Source: an uncultured Spirochaetales bacterium
GTDB taxonomy: Bacteria > Spirochaetota > Spirochaetia > Sphaerochaetales > Sphaerochaetaceae
DNA length: 64,000 nucleotides
Direction of reading: 5' to 3'
Assembly: GCA_949300325.1 (NCBI GenBank)
Contig: CASGDQ010000054.1
Span: 1-64,000, forward strand
Shown here: positions 43,600 through 52,435 of the stretch, piece by piece
Numbering within the stretch: position 1 is the first letter of the stretch
Layout: every line of letters starts with the position of its first letter
The notes under the pieces: model-generated
The model's database searches: none
What the model was told of the DNA's origin: nothing
The model's input: only the letters and a program-made list of their open reading frames with translations
Program-made: the position numbers and the translations under genes

Positions 43600-45363
43600 A
43601 TGAGAAGAATACTTGTTTTTGCATTGATTTTGTTTTTTTCCATCTCTTTTACCTTCTCCAACAGCCAGAGCATATACTTTTCTTCCGATGAGGTCTTTGG
43701 ACTCATCACTGATTTGTATATCCATCAGGGACTGTCTCTTCCATCCACATCATCTCCATATACAAGGGATGAAATAGATCTGATGCTCAGCCGTCTGGAT
43801 GTATCCGATTTCGATTACCCATCTCAGATCCTTTATGACCGGATAATGGATATCCTCTCCTTTTTGGAGCCGAAGGAGGTTGAGCGCAATCTTTCTTTTT
43901 CTGCGGATATAAAAGGAAATCTTGAGCTTTATGCGAGAACGAACATAGAGGATTTCCCGCTCTTTAGCGACTGGGGCATTCCAAGATATAGGCTTCCTGA
44001 GCCGATGCTGCAGGCAAATCTTTCAATGGGGATCTCAAATTGCATAAACCTTTATATAAATCCTTCAATCGGATATGTAAGGAACATCACCGACACTTCC
44101 TTGTTTGAAAAGACATACGTTTTTTCAAACCTGATAATAATCCCTCCTGTAACCACAAAGGATACAAGCGTGAATGTTCCTGATAAGGCGGTGTTTACTT
44201 TCGGCGGGGACGGATGGAATTTCATGCTCGGCAGGACTCAAATCAGCTGGGGGCCGGGAAAGAGCGGAAACTTCATTTTCTCCGATCATGTGCCTTATCA
44301 TGACATGGTCAAATTCTCAGGCTATTCCAATTCTTTCAAATATTCATTCATATCCAGCTTCCTCGTGCATCCCATGAATTATTTCTATACTGATGCGGGG
44401 GAGTCTGTTGTCTCTTTCCATCCTTATTTCACCCAGCAGGATAAGCTGGAGGGGCTGAGCATGTATATGGCCCACAGGATCGAATGGAGGATGAGCGATG
44501 CGCTTACTTTGGCCGTAACCGAAGCAGTGCTTTATCAGAACGAGGAAAACCATCTCGATCTGAGGATTTTTTCCCCTCTGCTGATTTTCCATAACCATTA
44601 CTTGAAGCAGTATGCCAATTCAATACTTTCAGCAGAGCTGGATATCGCTGCAGCAAAAGGCATGAACATATATTTCCAGTTCGTGATGGACGATATGGCC
44701 ATTCCTTTCATCGAGAGGGAATCTGGCGGGGTTGGGAGCAACAGCCCCAATGCACTGGGATACATGGTGGGGATGAAGCTTTCTTTTCCTCAGAGAAAAG
44801 GGCGGTTTTATGGAAACATAGAGGCTGCCTACACCGATCCATACCTTTATATCAGGGACAGGGGCATGGCTAGCGAAGAAAACAATACGACCTATGGCAA
44901 TTCGTTCATAACAGGATTCCGCGAATACGTCTCATCGGATAAGGGCAAATACGATCTGCTGTTCTTAGGCTATCCGTTCGGTGGGGATGCAATCGTATGC
45001 GATCTTGTTTTTGGATACGAGAGCTATTCAGGCTGGAATATCTCAACTGAGCTTTTCTACATGTGCCATGGAGCCTTCGGACCGCTTACACGATGGGCGG
45101 AGATAGTAGGGGACGGAATGCATACTCCGACTGACAACACCGGCCCAGGAGGGGAGTTTGAAACCAGCGGAGAAACGACAAGAAATAAGGATTCAGCAAG
45201 CCATACGATCTACCTTTCCCTCAATGGAGGCTATGATTTTACCAAGCACATGAGCTTAAAAGGCGCTTTAGGAGTCAAGACTGTTGTCAACAAGGACAAT
45301 TTGAAAAGCTCAGGAACAAAAAGCGATGTGCAGTTCACATTGGGCTTTGGTTTCCGGTTTTAA
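43600..45363 (+). CDS. Outer-membrane beta-barrel, Wzi capsule-assembly-like
   Basis: 587 residues. Signal peptide at 1-20 (MRRILVFALILFFSISFTFS), then alternating beta strands with many aromatic residues, and a C-terminus ending FTLGFGFRF, the terminal aromatic signal used for barrel insertion. The central NFMLGRTQISWGPGKSGNFIFSD region fits the capsule-assembly Wzi family, a lectin barrel that attaches capsule to the outer membrane in proteobacteria and relatives. A surface polysaccharide role is likely but not proven. GGAG precedes the ATG. Confidence 0.75.
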   Translation: MRRILVFALILFFSISFTFSNSQSIYFSSDEVFGLITDLYIHQGLSLPSTSSPYTRDEIDLMLSRLDVSDFDYPSQILYDRIMDILSFLEPKEVERNLSFSADIKGNLELYARTNIEDFPLFSDWGIPRYRLPEPMLQANLSMGISNCINLYINPSIGYVRNITDTSLFEKTYVFSNLIIIPPVTTKDTSVNVPDKAVFTFGGDGWNFMLGRTQISWGPGKSGNFIFSDHVPYHDMVKFSGYSNSFKYSFISSFLVHPMNYFYTDAGESVVSFHPYFTQQDKLEGLSMYMAHRIEWRMSDALTLAVTEAVLYQNEENHLDLRIFSPLLIFHNHYLKQYANSILSAELDIAAAKGMNIYFQFVMDDMAIPFIERESGGVGSNSPNALGYMVGMKLSFPQRKGRFYGNIEAAYTDPYLYIRDRGMASEENNTTYGNSFITGFREYVSSDKGKYDLLFLGYPFGGDAIVCDLVFGYESYSGWNISTELFYMCHGAFGPLTRWAEIVGDGMHTPTDNTGPGGEFETSGETTRNKDSASHTIYLSLNGGYDFTKHMSLKGALGVKTVVNKDNLKSSGTKSDVQFTLGFGFRF

Positions 45364-46535
45364 TAGTCTTCGGCAATCAGACCGTCTTCAAAAAGCACGG
45401 CTTCTTCTCCATTCTCATCCTGTACGCGTATCTCAAGCTCATCGCATCCTATTGGCAGGCTGAGATAGCATATGGATGTGGAAATGCCGTCTTCATCTGC
45501 TTCTTTTTCATCCTTGTGATAAAGGCATTCGGGCTTTGGACAGCCTAATGTGATATGCGTAGTTCTCATGCGGTCCCACTCGGGATATGCGAAGTAGGGG
45601 ATTCTGTTTGCATTATTGCTCTCTTCTGCAATGGATATTTCTGCAAGCATAGCGTTTTGCGGATCCAGGGAAAGGAAATAATTGAAAAGCTCTGCGCTTT
45701 CTTCATCAGTTTCAAAACTGCTTATGCGTCCATTTTCAAAGAACAGCGTGAGATTCCCGATCTGCCGGCCAAAAAGCAGAAAAGGCTTTGTAACAGACAC
45801 TCTTCCGTTAGCGCTCTTTTTTTCTATGGCCCTGAAATAAGAGGAGGAAAAGATGGATGGGCAGAATCTTCTTCCTGATTCAGTAGAGCTTAGATTCGAT
45901 GAAAAGAGGCTGTTTTTGGCAAAATCGAATTCCAAATCGGTCATCCCATCGTAAGAAGTCACCCGTGCATGACGCTTCTGGCTTTCGGAATTGAGGTTCT
46001 TTAAATCATAAAGATTCATTTCAAGCATCTCATCATTGAGCTTTTCCGGGTTATCCTCATCAAGCCTCAGCAGATCGGAAATCACTACCGATGAAAGCCT
46101 TTCATCCCCTTCATAGGGATCCATAGCGTGTCCCCATGAAGCAGAGGGGACAGGAACGGTTACGAACGGGATCTCAGGCTTTGGCAAAAAAAGAGGGGAT
46201 GCAAGATGCCTGAACTGCTGTATCTGCCTGGCTTCCAAAGCCTTTTCCATATCATCGATTCCTCCGTATGGAAAGAATGTCTGAAGATAAATGAAAAGTG
46301 TGGGCTGCTTTTGTATCAGATAGTCGGAATATATTTCGGTGACTTCGGTCCTCTTTCCATGATCCAAGACCATGAGATAGGAGCCGTTTCCAGTAATAAT
46401 CTTTGCCTTTTGGGCGATAATACGGGCAAGAGGGAGATTCTCTTCCTCTGTATTTATCGCTACAACATCATCCTTGCTGATTTTCAAGGCGGAGTGGAGG
46501 ATCACATCCGCATATCTTTCTAATAATCCATTCAT
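45360..46535 (-). CDS. M29-aminopeptidase-like protein with lost active-site residues
   Basis: 391 residues from ATG 46535; the GTG one codon earlier is possible. N-terminal LLERYADVILHSALKI is the usual M29 opening, and the C-terminal half follows the metalloaminopeptidase fold. Where active members have NxPTEEVFT, an HIALG block with flanking acids, and a closing HxDxMIG, this protein has FCPSIFSSS, HITLGCP and CYLSLPIG. One glutamate and the final His-x-Asp of the two-metal site are gone, so peptidase activity is doubtful. It ends 4 bp inside the convergent Wzi-like gene. Confidence 0.7.
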   Translation of the reverse strand: MNGLLERYADVILHSALKISKDDVVAINTEEENLPLARIIAQKAKIITGNGSYLMVLDHGKRTEVTEIYSDYLIQKQPTLFIYLQTFFPYGGIDDMEKALEARQIQQFRHLASPLFLPKPEIPFVTVPVPSASWGHAMDPYEGDERLSSVVISDLLRLDEDNPEKLNDEMLEMNLYDLKNLNSESQKRHARVTSYDGMTDLEFDFAKNSLFSSNLSSTESGRRFCPSIFSSSYFRAIEKKSANGRVSVTKPFLLFGRQIGNLTLFFENGRISSFETDEESAELFNYFLSLDPQNAMLAEISIAEESNNANRIPYFAYPEWDRMRTTHITLGCPKPECLYHKDEKEADEDGISTSICYLSLPIGCDELEIRVQDENGEEAVLFEDGLIAEDY

Positions 46536-46598
46536 CACCGGATATTATAGCCGTAAAGGAAAAACTTGCAATCATTGAAAAAAAAATATCAAAACCAC

Positions 46599-46628
46599 TT
46601 GACCGTAAAGCAACAATTTGGTTAATAT
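46599..46628 (+). promoter_or_regulatory. Promoter of tRNA-Gly
   Basis: TTGACC (46599-46604), 17- or 18-base spacer, then TTAATA/TAATAT (46622-46628), 13 bp upstream of the tRNA. Confidence 0.6.
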
Positions 46629-46640
46629 CCTAAGCGTTGC

Positions 46641-46712
<72 letters not shown>

Positions 46713-46715
46713 TAG

Positions 46716-46740
46716 GCTCCAGAAATGGAGCTTTTTTTTT
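46716..46740 (+). terminator. Intrinsic terminator of tRNA-Gly
   Basis: Stem GCTCC (46716-46720) with GGAGC (46727-46731), then nine T. Confidence 0.82.
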
Positions 46741-46769
46741 GCATTCATATTGCTGGCATCCTTAAGCCT

Positions 46770-48368
46770 CTAGTCTCCATAGTTGATCACAAGACAATCA
46801 TTTGCTTCTATTAGCGTGTCTCCGGAAGGTATGATATTCTTTCCGTCTCTGATTATGATCAGCACGAGCCCTTTGGAAAGGTTTATGTCCTTCAGCATCT
46901 TGCCGCACCACGGATTATCCTCATCCACAGTCTGTTCGTGCAGATCGATGTTTGTCTTGATTGCCGGCTTCTCAATGCCGAGAATTATCTGATCGTTTTC
47001 TTTAAGCTCCGTTCCGCCACGCGGTACAAGAGGCTTTCCGTCCCTTTCGATGGCGGCTATGATCGTGCTAGGCGGAAGGGTGATATCCTTTATCTTTCTG
47101 TTCACCCAGCTGTTTGCATCATCGAGGTGCATCGGCACGAATTCGATGTTCTCTACCTCCACATAGTCGTTGAAGGTCTTGAGTACGTCTCCTTTTTCAT
47201 CGATCATCCCTGTCCTTTTGGATATGAGCGGCAGGAATGTTCCTTGAAGAAGGATGGAGAAAAGCACGACAAAGAATACTATATTGAAGATGGATCCTGC
47301 GGTAAAGGTTCCTGAAACTGTCACTACGATGGCAAATACAATCGAGGAGGCTCCTCTGAGGCCCGCCCAGGATATGACCTGCTGCTGTGCGAATTTCGCT
47401 CCGAACGGGGTCATGATCAGAAATACAACAAAGGGTCTGGCGATGAATGTCATGAACAGCGCCACAAGAAGCCCTCTGGGAGCAACTCCAGCAAGCTGGC
47501 TTGGAAAACTCAAGAGTCCTAAAAGGAAGAAGATGAGTATCTGCATCATTCCTTCGAAAGTATCAAAGAAGTTGACAAGCTCTTTCTTATGATTGATTTC
47601 CTTGTTTCCAAGTATTATTCCCGTTATGTATGTGCTCAGATATCCGTTTCCCCCTATAAGTGCAGATAAAGCATAGGATGCGATGGCTGCCGCGAGGATC
47701 AAAAGGGGTTCGAAGCCTGTGGAGAAACTGAAATGCTTTAAAATATGGAAAAGCGCATATGCCATGCCTACACCTATTATGAATGCGAATGCGATCTGCG
47801 CAAAAATGCTGTAGACGAGGTACCAGGCTGTCACGCTTCCCGGGTTCTGTTTGAGCATGATGAATATTGTGACGAGCATATAAGCGGTAGGGTCGTTGCT
47901 TCCGCTTTCAAGCTCCAAAAGAGATGAGGTATTGTATTTTAAAGAGAGTTTTCTGCTCTTTAATATTGAGAAGACCGTAGCAGCATCGGTTGAGGATAGT
48001 ACCGAGCCGATCAGTAAGGAGTCCAAAAGGCTGAGGCCCAATGCCAAATTGCAGAACAGTCCAGTGAAGAAGGCTGTAAGAACAACACCTAAGCTGCTGA
48101 GAAGTATTGCTTTCAAGGCGACAGGTTTGGCCATCGACCATTTTGTGCCAAATCCGCCGTGGAACATTATGAATATCAAAGCGGCCGAGCATATCTTTTC
48201 GGATATCCCATAATCGTTGAATTCTATTTTAAGGATGCCGTCCGATCCGGCAAGCATGCCCAGAATGATGAATATCAGAAGGGTTGGTATTCCTGATTTT
48301 GCGGAAAACCGCGTTCCGAATACAGCCAGGGTAATAACAAGCGCACAAAAAAGAAGCAGAAGATTCAT
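46770..48368 (-). CDS. Potassium/proton antiporter with RCK-C domains
   Basis: 532 residues. About twelve membrane segments to residue 390 with the CPA1 family landmarks GIPTLLIFIILGMLAGSDG, SSTDAATVFSIL and ESGSNDPTAYMLV (the ion-binding Asp). The cytoplasmic end holds two TrkA-C (RCK-C) domains, one from about 410 and one from about 480. The layout matches NhaP2/CvrA-type K+/H+ antiporters, which adjust cytoplasmic K+ and pH and can respond to nucleotide ligands. It is read towards the tRNA-Gly terminator. Confidence 0.88.
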   Translation of the reverse strand: MNLLLLFCALVITLAVFGTRFSAKSGIPTLLIFIILGMLAGSDGILKIEFNDYGISEKICSAALIFIMFHGGFGTKWSMAKPVALKAILLSSLGVVLTAFFTGLFCNLALGLSLLDSLLIGSVLSSTDAATVFSILKSRKLSLKYNTSSLLELESGSNDPTAYMLVTIFIMLKQNPGSVTAWYLVYSIFAQIAFAFIIGVGMAYALFHILKHFSFSTGFEPLLILAAAIASYALSALIGGNGYLSTYITGIILGNKEINHKKELVNFFDTFEGMMQILIFFLLGLLSFPSQLAGVAPRGLLVALFMTFIARPFVVFLIMTPFGAKFAQQQVISWAGLRGASSIVFAIVVTVSGTFTAGSIFNIVFFVVLFSILLQGTFLPLISKRTGMIDEKGDVLKTFNDYVEVENIEFVPMHLDDANSWVNRKIKDITLPPSTIIAAIERDGKPLVPRGGTELKENDQIILGIEKPAIKTNIDLHEQTVDEDNPWCGKMLKDINLSKGLVLIIIRDGKNIIPSGDTLIEANDCLVINYGD

Positions 48369-48548
48369 TTTTATCCCTTTTAAAAGTCCGATACTGATTT
48401 ATACATTAAAAACCATTTTATTTCTAGGAAGAAATTTATGCAGATATGAAATTGGTTTGTCCATTATTGATAGCTCATCCTTTTTCTGTTATATTTTTCT
48501 CTGCCGGTGAAATGCCTGCTATATCAGATTTATCAGGAGGAGCCTGTA

Positions 48549-48833
48549 ATGGGTGAGCGTGGAGAAGTTTTTTCGTCTAAGGTCGTAAGGGATGACAGAA
48601 CCTATTTTTTCAATGTCAAGGAAAACGTATATGGGGATCTTTATCTCAATATCGTTGAGTCCAGACCTACCGATACGGAGGGCAGGTTCATAAGGCAGTC
48701 GATCCTTGTCTATCAAGAGGATCTCGGATCTTTTGTAAAGGAGCTGCAGAAGTCTCTTGATTACATAAAGATGAACGGGACGAAGAAAACACCCAGGTTC
48801 GTCAGAAAAGATCAGGATCAGAGGGAGGATTGA
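48549..48833 (+). CDS. bpuR: PUR-domain nucleic-acid-binding protein (BpuR/DUF3276)
   Basis: 94 residues: MGERGEVFSSKVV, then DDRTYFFNVKENVYGDLYLNIVES, which is the PUR-alpha repeat, and a basic C-terminal tail. Homologous in layout to Borrelia BpuR, a DNA- and RNA-binding regulator; DUF3276 is common to spirochaetes and Bacteroidetes. ATG 48549 follows GGAGGA at 48537-48542. Its last 32 bp overlap the convergent rnhB. Targets cannot be inferred. Confidence 0.85.
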   Translation: MGERGEVFSSKVVRDDRTYFFNVKENVYGDLYLNIVESRPTDTEGRFIRQSILVYQEDLGSFVKELQKSLDYIKMNGTKKTPRFVRKDQDQRED

Positions 48834-49434
48834 GATCTGTTCCTTTTACATGAAAGGTTTTGCGGGCTATCGGTGATGGCCCGTATTTTTTTATCATTTC
48901 AAGATGCTCCTTTGTCGGATAGCCTTTGTGCTTTTTGAATCCGTACTCAGGCCATTTCTCATCATACATATCCATTATCCTGTCCCTTTCTGTCTTTGCC
49001 AGGATGCTTGCAGCCATTATTTCGGGGATTTTCGCATCTCCCTTCACTACGGCCATAGTCAGAATGTCCACATCCGGCTTCTTGTTGCCATCCACCATGA
49101 GCACATCGATTTTGATTTTATCTTTTATCTTCAGATAGCTTTCCTTCATTGCAAGAAGGCTGGCATTGAGAATATTGATCTCATCTATTTTCTTTTCATC
49201 TATGACGCTTATTGCCCATGCATCAGCTTTCTGCTTGATTATCTTTTCAGCAACATCCCTTTGTTCTTTAGTAAGCTTTTTTGAATCGTTAAGCACTTCG
49301 AAGGGAAAATCCTTCGGAAGCACGACGCATGCTGCAACAACAGGTCCCGCAAGGGGTCCTCTTCCTGCTTCGTCTGCGCCGGCTATGACCGCTTCAATTT
49401 TTTCACTGTCATCAAAAAGGTCCAGTTCTTCCAT
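48802..49434 (-). CDS. rnhB: Ribonuclease HII
   Basis: 210 residues from ATG 49434. The catalytic acidic residues are in AGADEAGRGPLAGPVV (Asp, Glu), LMVDGNKKPD (Asp) and the AKTERDRIMD block. Removes ribonucleotides and RNA primers from DNA. A longer frame to 49488 would extend past the -10 region of the divergent smc gene and adds nothing conserved. Confidence 0.95.
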   Translation of the reverse strand: MEELDLFDDSEKIEAVIAGADEAGRGPLAGPVVAACVVLPKDFPFEVLNDSKKLTKEQRDVAEKIIKQKADAWAISVIDEKKIDEINILNASLLAMKESYLKIKDKIKIDVLMVDGNKKPDVDILTMAVVKGDAKIPEIMAASILAKTERDRIMDMYDEKWPEYGFKKHKGYPTKEHLEMIKKYGPSPIARKTFHVKGTDLNPPSDPDLF

Positions 49435-49491
49435 AATCCGTTGTTTAAATGCTATAATCAACGAGTATTTTTGTTCAAGGAGTTGCAAGCT

Positions 49492-52287
49492 TTGTTCTTA
49501 AAATGTCTTGATATGTATGGATTCAAGTCTTTTGCGGACAAGACCCATATTGATTTTGCAGAAGGCATAACGACTCTGCTGGGCCCCAACGGATGCGGGA
49601 AAAGCAACATAGTCGATGCAATAAAATGGGTCTTGGGAGAGCAGGGGACGAAAACCCTCCGTGCCAGCAAGATGGAGGATGTCATCTTCAATGGAAACGA
49701 CAAGAGGAAGCCCATGCCCTTTGCCGAGGTTGCTCTTACCATTGACAACTCCAATGGGCAGCTTAAGCATCCCGCGGCGGAAATCGAAATCAAGAGAAGA
49801 ATATTCCGCAGCGGCAGCACAGAGTACTATCTGAACAGGGAAAGATGCCTTTTGAAGGAGATTAAAGAGCTATTGATGGATACAGGTGTCGGCAAATCCG
49901 CTTATTCTGTGCTTGAACAGGGTAAGATCGACCAGATCATCAGCATGAGGCCCGAGGACAGAAGATACATATTCGAGGAGGCTGCTGGAATTTCCAAGTT
50001 CAAGCAGCAGTGCGCCGAAGCTCAGAACAAGATATTGAAATCTGAAGAGAACATATCAAAGGCAGAGGATTTAGTAGCACAGTACAGAAGGACATATAAC
50101 AGGACTAAAGACCAGGCGGAGAAATGCCGAAAATATAAGGATCTTCAAAAACGCTCGGTGATACTTGATGCACAGCTCAATGCCTGCAAGGTGAAATCTT
50201 TCATAACCGTCAAGCAGCTCAGGCAAGAAAATATTGCAAAGATGGAGCTCCAGATAGAGGAGGCTTCCAAGAAATTGGAAAGCTATGATGATGATTTGAG
50301 CGAGCAGAATGAACGCTTCAGGCTTAAAAGCGAGAGCGTCAACAAGCTCAGGCTTAAATCCACCGAGATCTCCGGTCAGATCAATACAGCCTATAGCAGC
50401 GTCACATTCTTGCAGGACAGGCTTTCCGAGGCTTCTGCCGATGAAAAGGCTTATAGGGAAAAGGCACAGGGGCTGAAAAACCAGGTGGATGTCCTGAATT
50501 CTCAGTTTGAGGAGCTGAAGGATAAGATCGAGGATGACAGGGACCGGTTGGAAGAGGTTGTAAAACAGATAAATACCGCCAACCGCATGGTTGCAGAGGC
50601 TTCCATGACACTTAATTCGAACGAGGCGGAGATTTTTAAAAGAGAGGATAGGAATGCCGAGCTGGATAAGGAGCTTGAGAATCTTTCGCTTGAGCTTAAA
50701 TCGGTCATCGAAAACCTGATAAACGAGGTGGATGAGAAGACAAGCTCGGAATTTTCACTAAAGAGAAAAGAAAATGCTGAAAACGGCTTCTTGTCTAAAG
50801 TAAGGCTTTTAAAGTCGGAAATAGATGAGGATCTGGAAGAAATAAAGAAATCCCAAGACAAGGTGAAAGCCGCCGACAAGATGCTCTCATCGCTTCGCAT
50901 CGGACTGGATGATCTGATTGCGCTCTTTACTAAGTATAAGGACAGCATCCCTCCTGTAGTCGATACTCTTCTTTCGCCTGAGGGGCTTGTCAGCAAGAAG
51001 AGGGAGATAGAGACAGGTGAGCAAAAGGCCAGGAACGAGATTGAAGCAAACAGGAACTTCATAGCCTCTGCCCGCGAAATGAACCAGAAGCTGCGTGAAG
51101 AGATCGATTCTTTAAAGGAAACTGTTAAGAACATCAGCCTGCAGGAAGCGAATATCAGATCAAATATCTCAAGCAACGAGGCGATGATGAATTCTCTCAG
51201 AAGCCAGGTGGAAGAGAAGAATTACGATCTGCAGGATGCGATTGATAAAGCAGATCTTGCAAGAACCAAGGTTGTAAGGGCCAGCGCTGAACTCAAAGAA
51301 AAGGATGAGGAGATTGCAAGGCTCAAAGGCGAGCTGGCTGAAGCCAATGAAAATGTCGATAGGATGGCCTCAGAGCTGCAAGGGGAGGCTGTTGCATTGC
51401 AGAAGATGCGTAACGACAAGGATAATCTCAACAGCTCGATACTTCAGAGCCGCGGCGATCTGGAGAAGGAAAAGCTTTACATCTCCAATGCGGATGAGAT
51501 GATCAAAAACCTTTATGAGAGCTTTTACAACAAATACAACAGGAACCTTGGAGAATATAAGGAGTATTTTGAGCAGGATCTCAATCAGCAGCTTGTCGAA
51601 AACGAACTGCGCGAGGTCAACAAAGAGCTTGAAAGTGCCGGAAATATCAACTATATGGCTGAGGATGAATTTGCCGATGCCAAAAACAGCCTGGATTTCT
51701 ATACCAAGCATCTTGAGGATGAGTACAAGGCAAAAGCGGATCTTGTGAAGGTCTTTGAAGAGATTCAGACAAAAAGCGTTGAAATGTTCCTTAAGACATA
51801 TAAGGATATTTCTGCAAACTTCCAAAAAATGTTTACGCGTCTTTTTGGAGGAGGAACTGCCGAAGTCAGCCTTCAGGATGAGAACGAGGTCTTGACTACC
51901 GGTATCGATATTTTTGCACAGCCGCCAGGAAAGAAGCCTACGAACATGAGCCTATTGAGCGGCGGAGAAAGAAGCATGACCGCAGTTGCGCTTCTTTTTG
52001 CCACCTACATGGTCAAGCCGAGCCCGTTCTGTATTCTCGATGAGATAGATGCGGCGCTTGATGATAGGAACATCGGCTTTTTCATAAGCGTTCTCGAGGA
52101 CTTTGGAAAGAGCAGCCAGTTCATTATCATCACCCACAACAAGCATACTGTAACTGCTTCTGAAAGCCTTCTCGGTGTTACACAGATGGAAGCAGGTGTA
52201 TCAACAACAGTCAGTTACAAGATTGCATCGGTCAAGGGAGAGCCGGTGATTTTGGACGAGCACGAGACTGCTGTGGAAATCGATTGA
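49492..52287 (+). CDS. smc: SMC chromosome-condensation ATPase, short and apparently hinge-less
   Basis: 931 residues, against about 1,150-1,200 for most bacterial SMCs. TTG 49492 (MFLKCLDMYGFKSFADKT) is chosen for family fit and AAGGAG at 49477-49482. Walker A LLGPNGCGKSNIVDAIKWVLG; C-terminal signature SLLSGGERSMTAVALLFA and Walker B FCILDEIDAALDD. Between two coiled coils the usual ~120-residue globular hinge is not seen; the helical pattern is broken only by a short segment around FTKYKDSIPPVVDTLLSPEG (about 480-505). Borrelia also has a shortened SMC (the p115 protein). Own terminator. Confidence 0.9.
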   Translation: MFLKCLDMYGFKSFADKTHIDFAEGITTLLGPNGCGKSNIVDAIKWVLGEQGTKTLRASKMEDVIFNGNDKRKPMPFAEVALTIDNSNGQLKHPAAEIEIKRRIFRSGSTEYYLNRERCLLKEIKELLMDTGVGKSAYSVLEQGKIDQIISMRPEDRRYIFEEAAGISKFKQQCAEAQNKILKSEENISKAEDLVAQYRRTYNRTKDQAEKCRKYKDLQKRSVILDAQLNACKVKSFITVKQLRQENIAKMELQIEEASKKLESYDDDLSEQNERFRLKSESVNKLRLKSTEISGQINTAYSSVTFLQDRLSEASADEKAYREKAQGLKNQVDVLNSQFEELKDKIEDDRDRLEEVVKQINTANRMVAEASMTLNSNEAEIFKREDRNAELDKELENLSLELKSVIENLINEVDEKTSSEFSLKRKENAENGFLSKVRLLKSEIDEDLEEIKKSQDKVKAADKMLSSLRIGLDDLIALFTKYKDSIPPVVDTLLSPEGLVSKKREIETGEQKARNEIEANRNFIASAREMNQKLREEIDSLKETVKNISLQEANIRSNISSNEAMMNSLRSQVEEKNYDLQDAIDKADLARTKVVRASAELKEKDEEIARLKGELAEANENVDRMASELQGEAVALQKMRNDKDNLNSSILQSRGDLEKEKLYISNADEMIKNLYESFYNKYNRNLGEYKEYFEQDLNQQLVENELREVNKELESAGNINYMAEDEFADAKNSLDFYTKHLEDEYKAKADLVKVFEEIQTKSVEMFLKTYKDISANFQKMFTRLFGGGTAEVSLQDENEVLTTGIDIFAQPPGKKPTNMSLLSGGERSMTAVALLFATYMVKPSPFCILDEIDAALDDRNIGFFISVLEDFGKSSQFIIITHNKHTVTASESLLGVTQMEAGVSTTVSYKIASVKGEPVILDEHETAVEID

Positions 52288-52309
52288 GGCATCGCTTTTT
52301 CTTTCATTG

Positions 52310-52338
52310 GGCGCGGGAGTTGTTCCGTGCCTTTTTTT
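52310..52338 (+). terminator. Intrinsic terminator of smc
   Basis: Nine-pair stem GGCGCGGGA (52310-52318) with TTCCGTGCC (52323-52331), including G-U pairs, then seven T. Confidence 0.85.
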
Positions 52339-52372
52339 GCTCTTTCCAAGGGCGTATTTTTCCCTCGTTTTG

Positions 52373-52401
52373 TTGACAGTAACCATTATTTTATGTATAA
52401 G
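52373..52401 (+). promoter_or_regulatory. Sigma-70 promoter of the ffh operon
   Basis: Consensus TTGACA (52373-52378), 17-base spacer, TATAAG (52396-52401). The best promoter match in the window, fitting a strongly expressed operon. Confidence 0.85.
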
Positions 52402-52435
52402 TTAAAATGTTGTCTTAGTGACATTGGAAAAGCAG

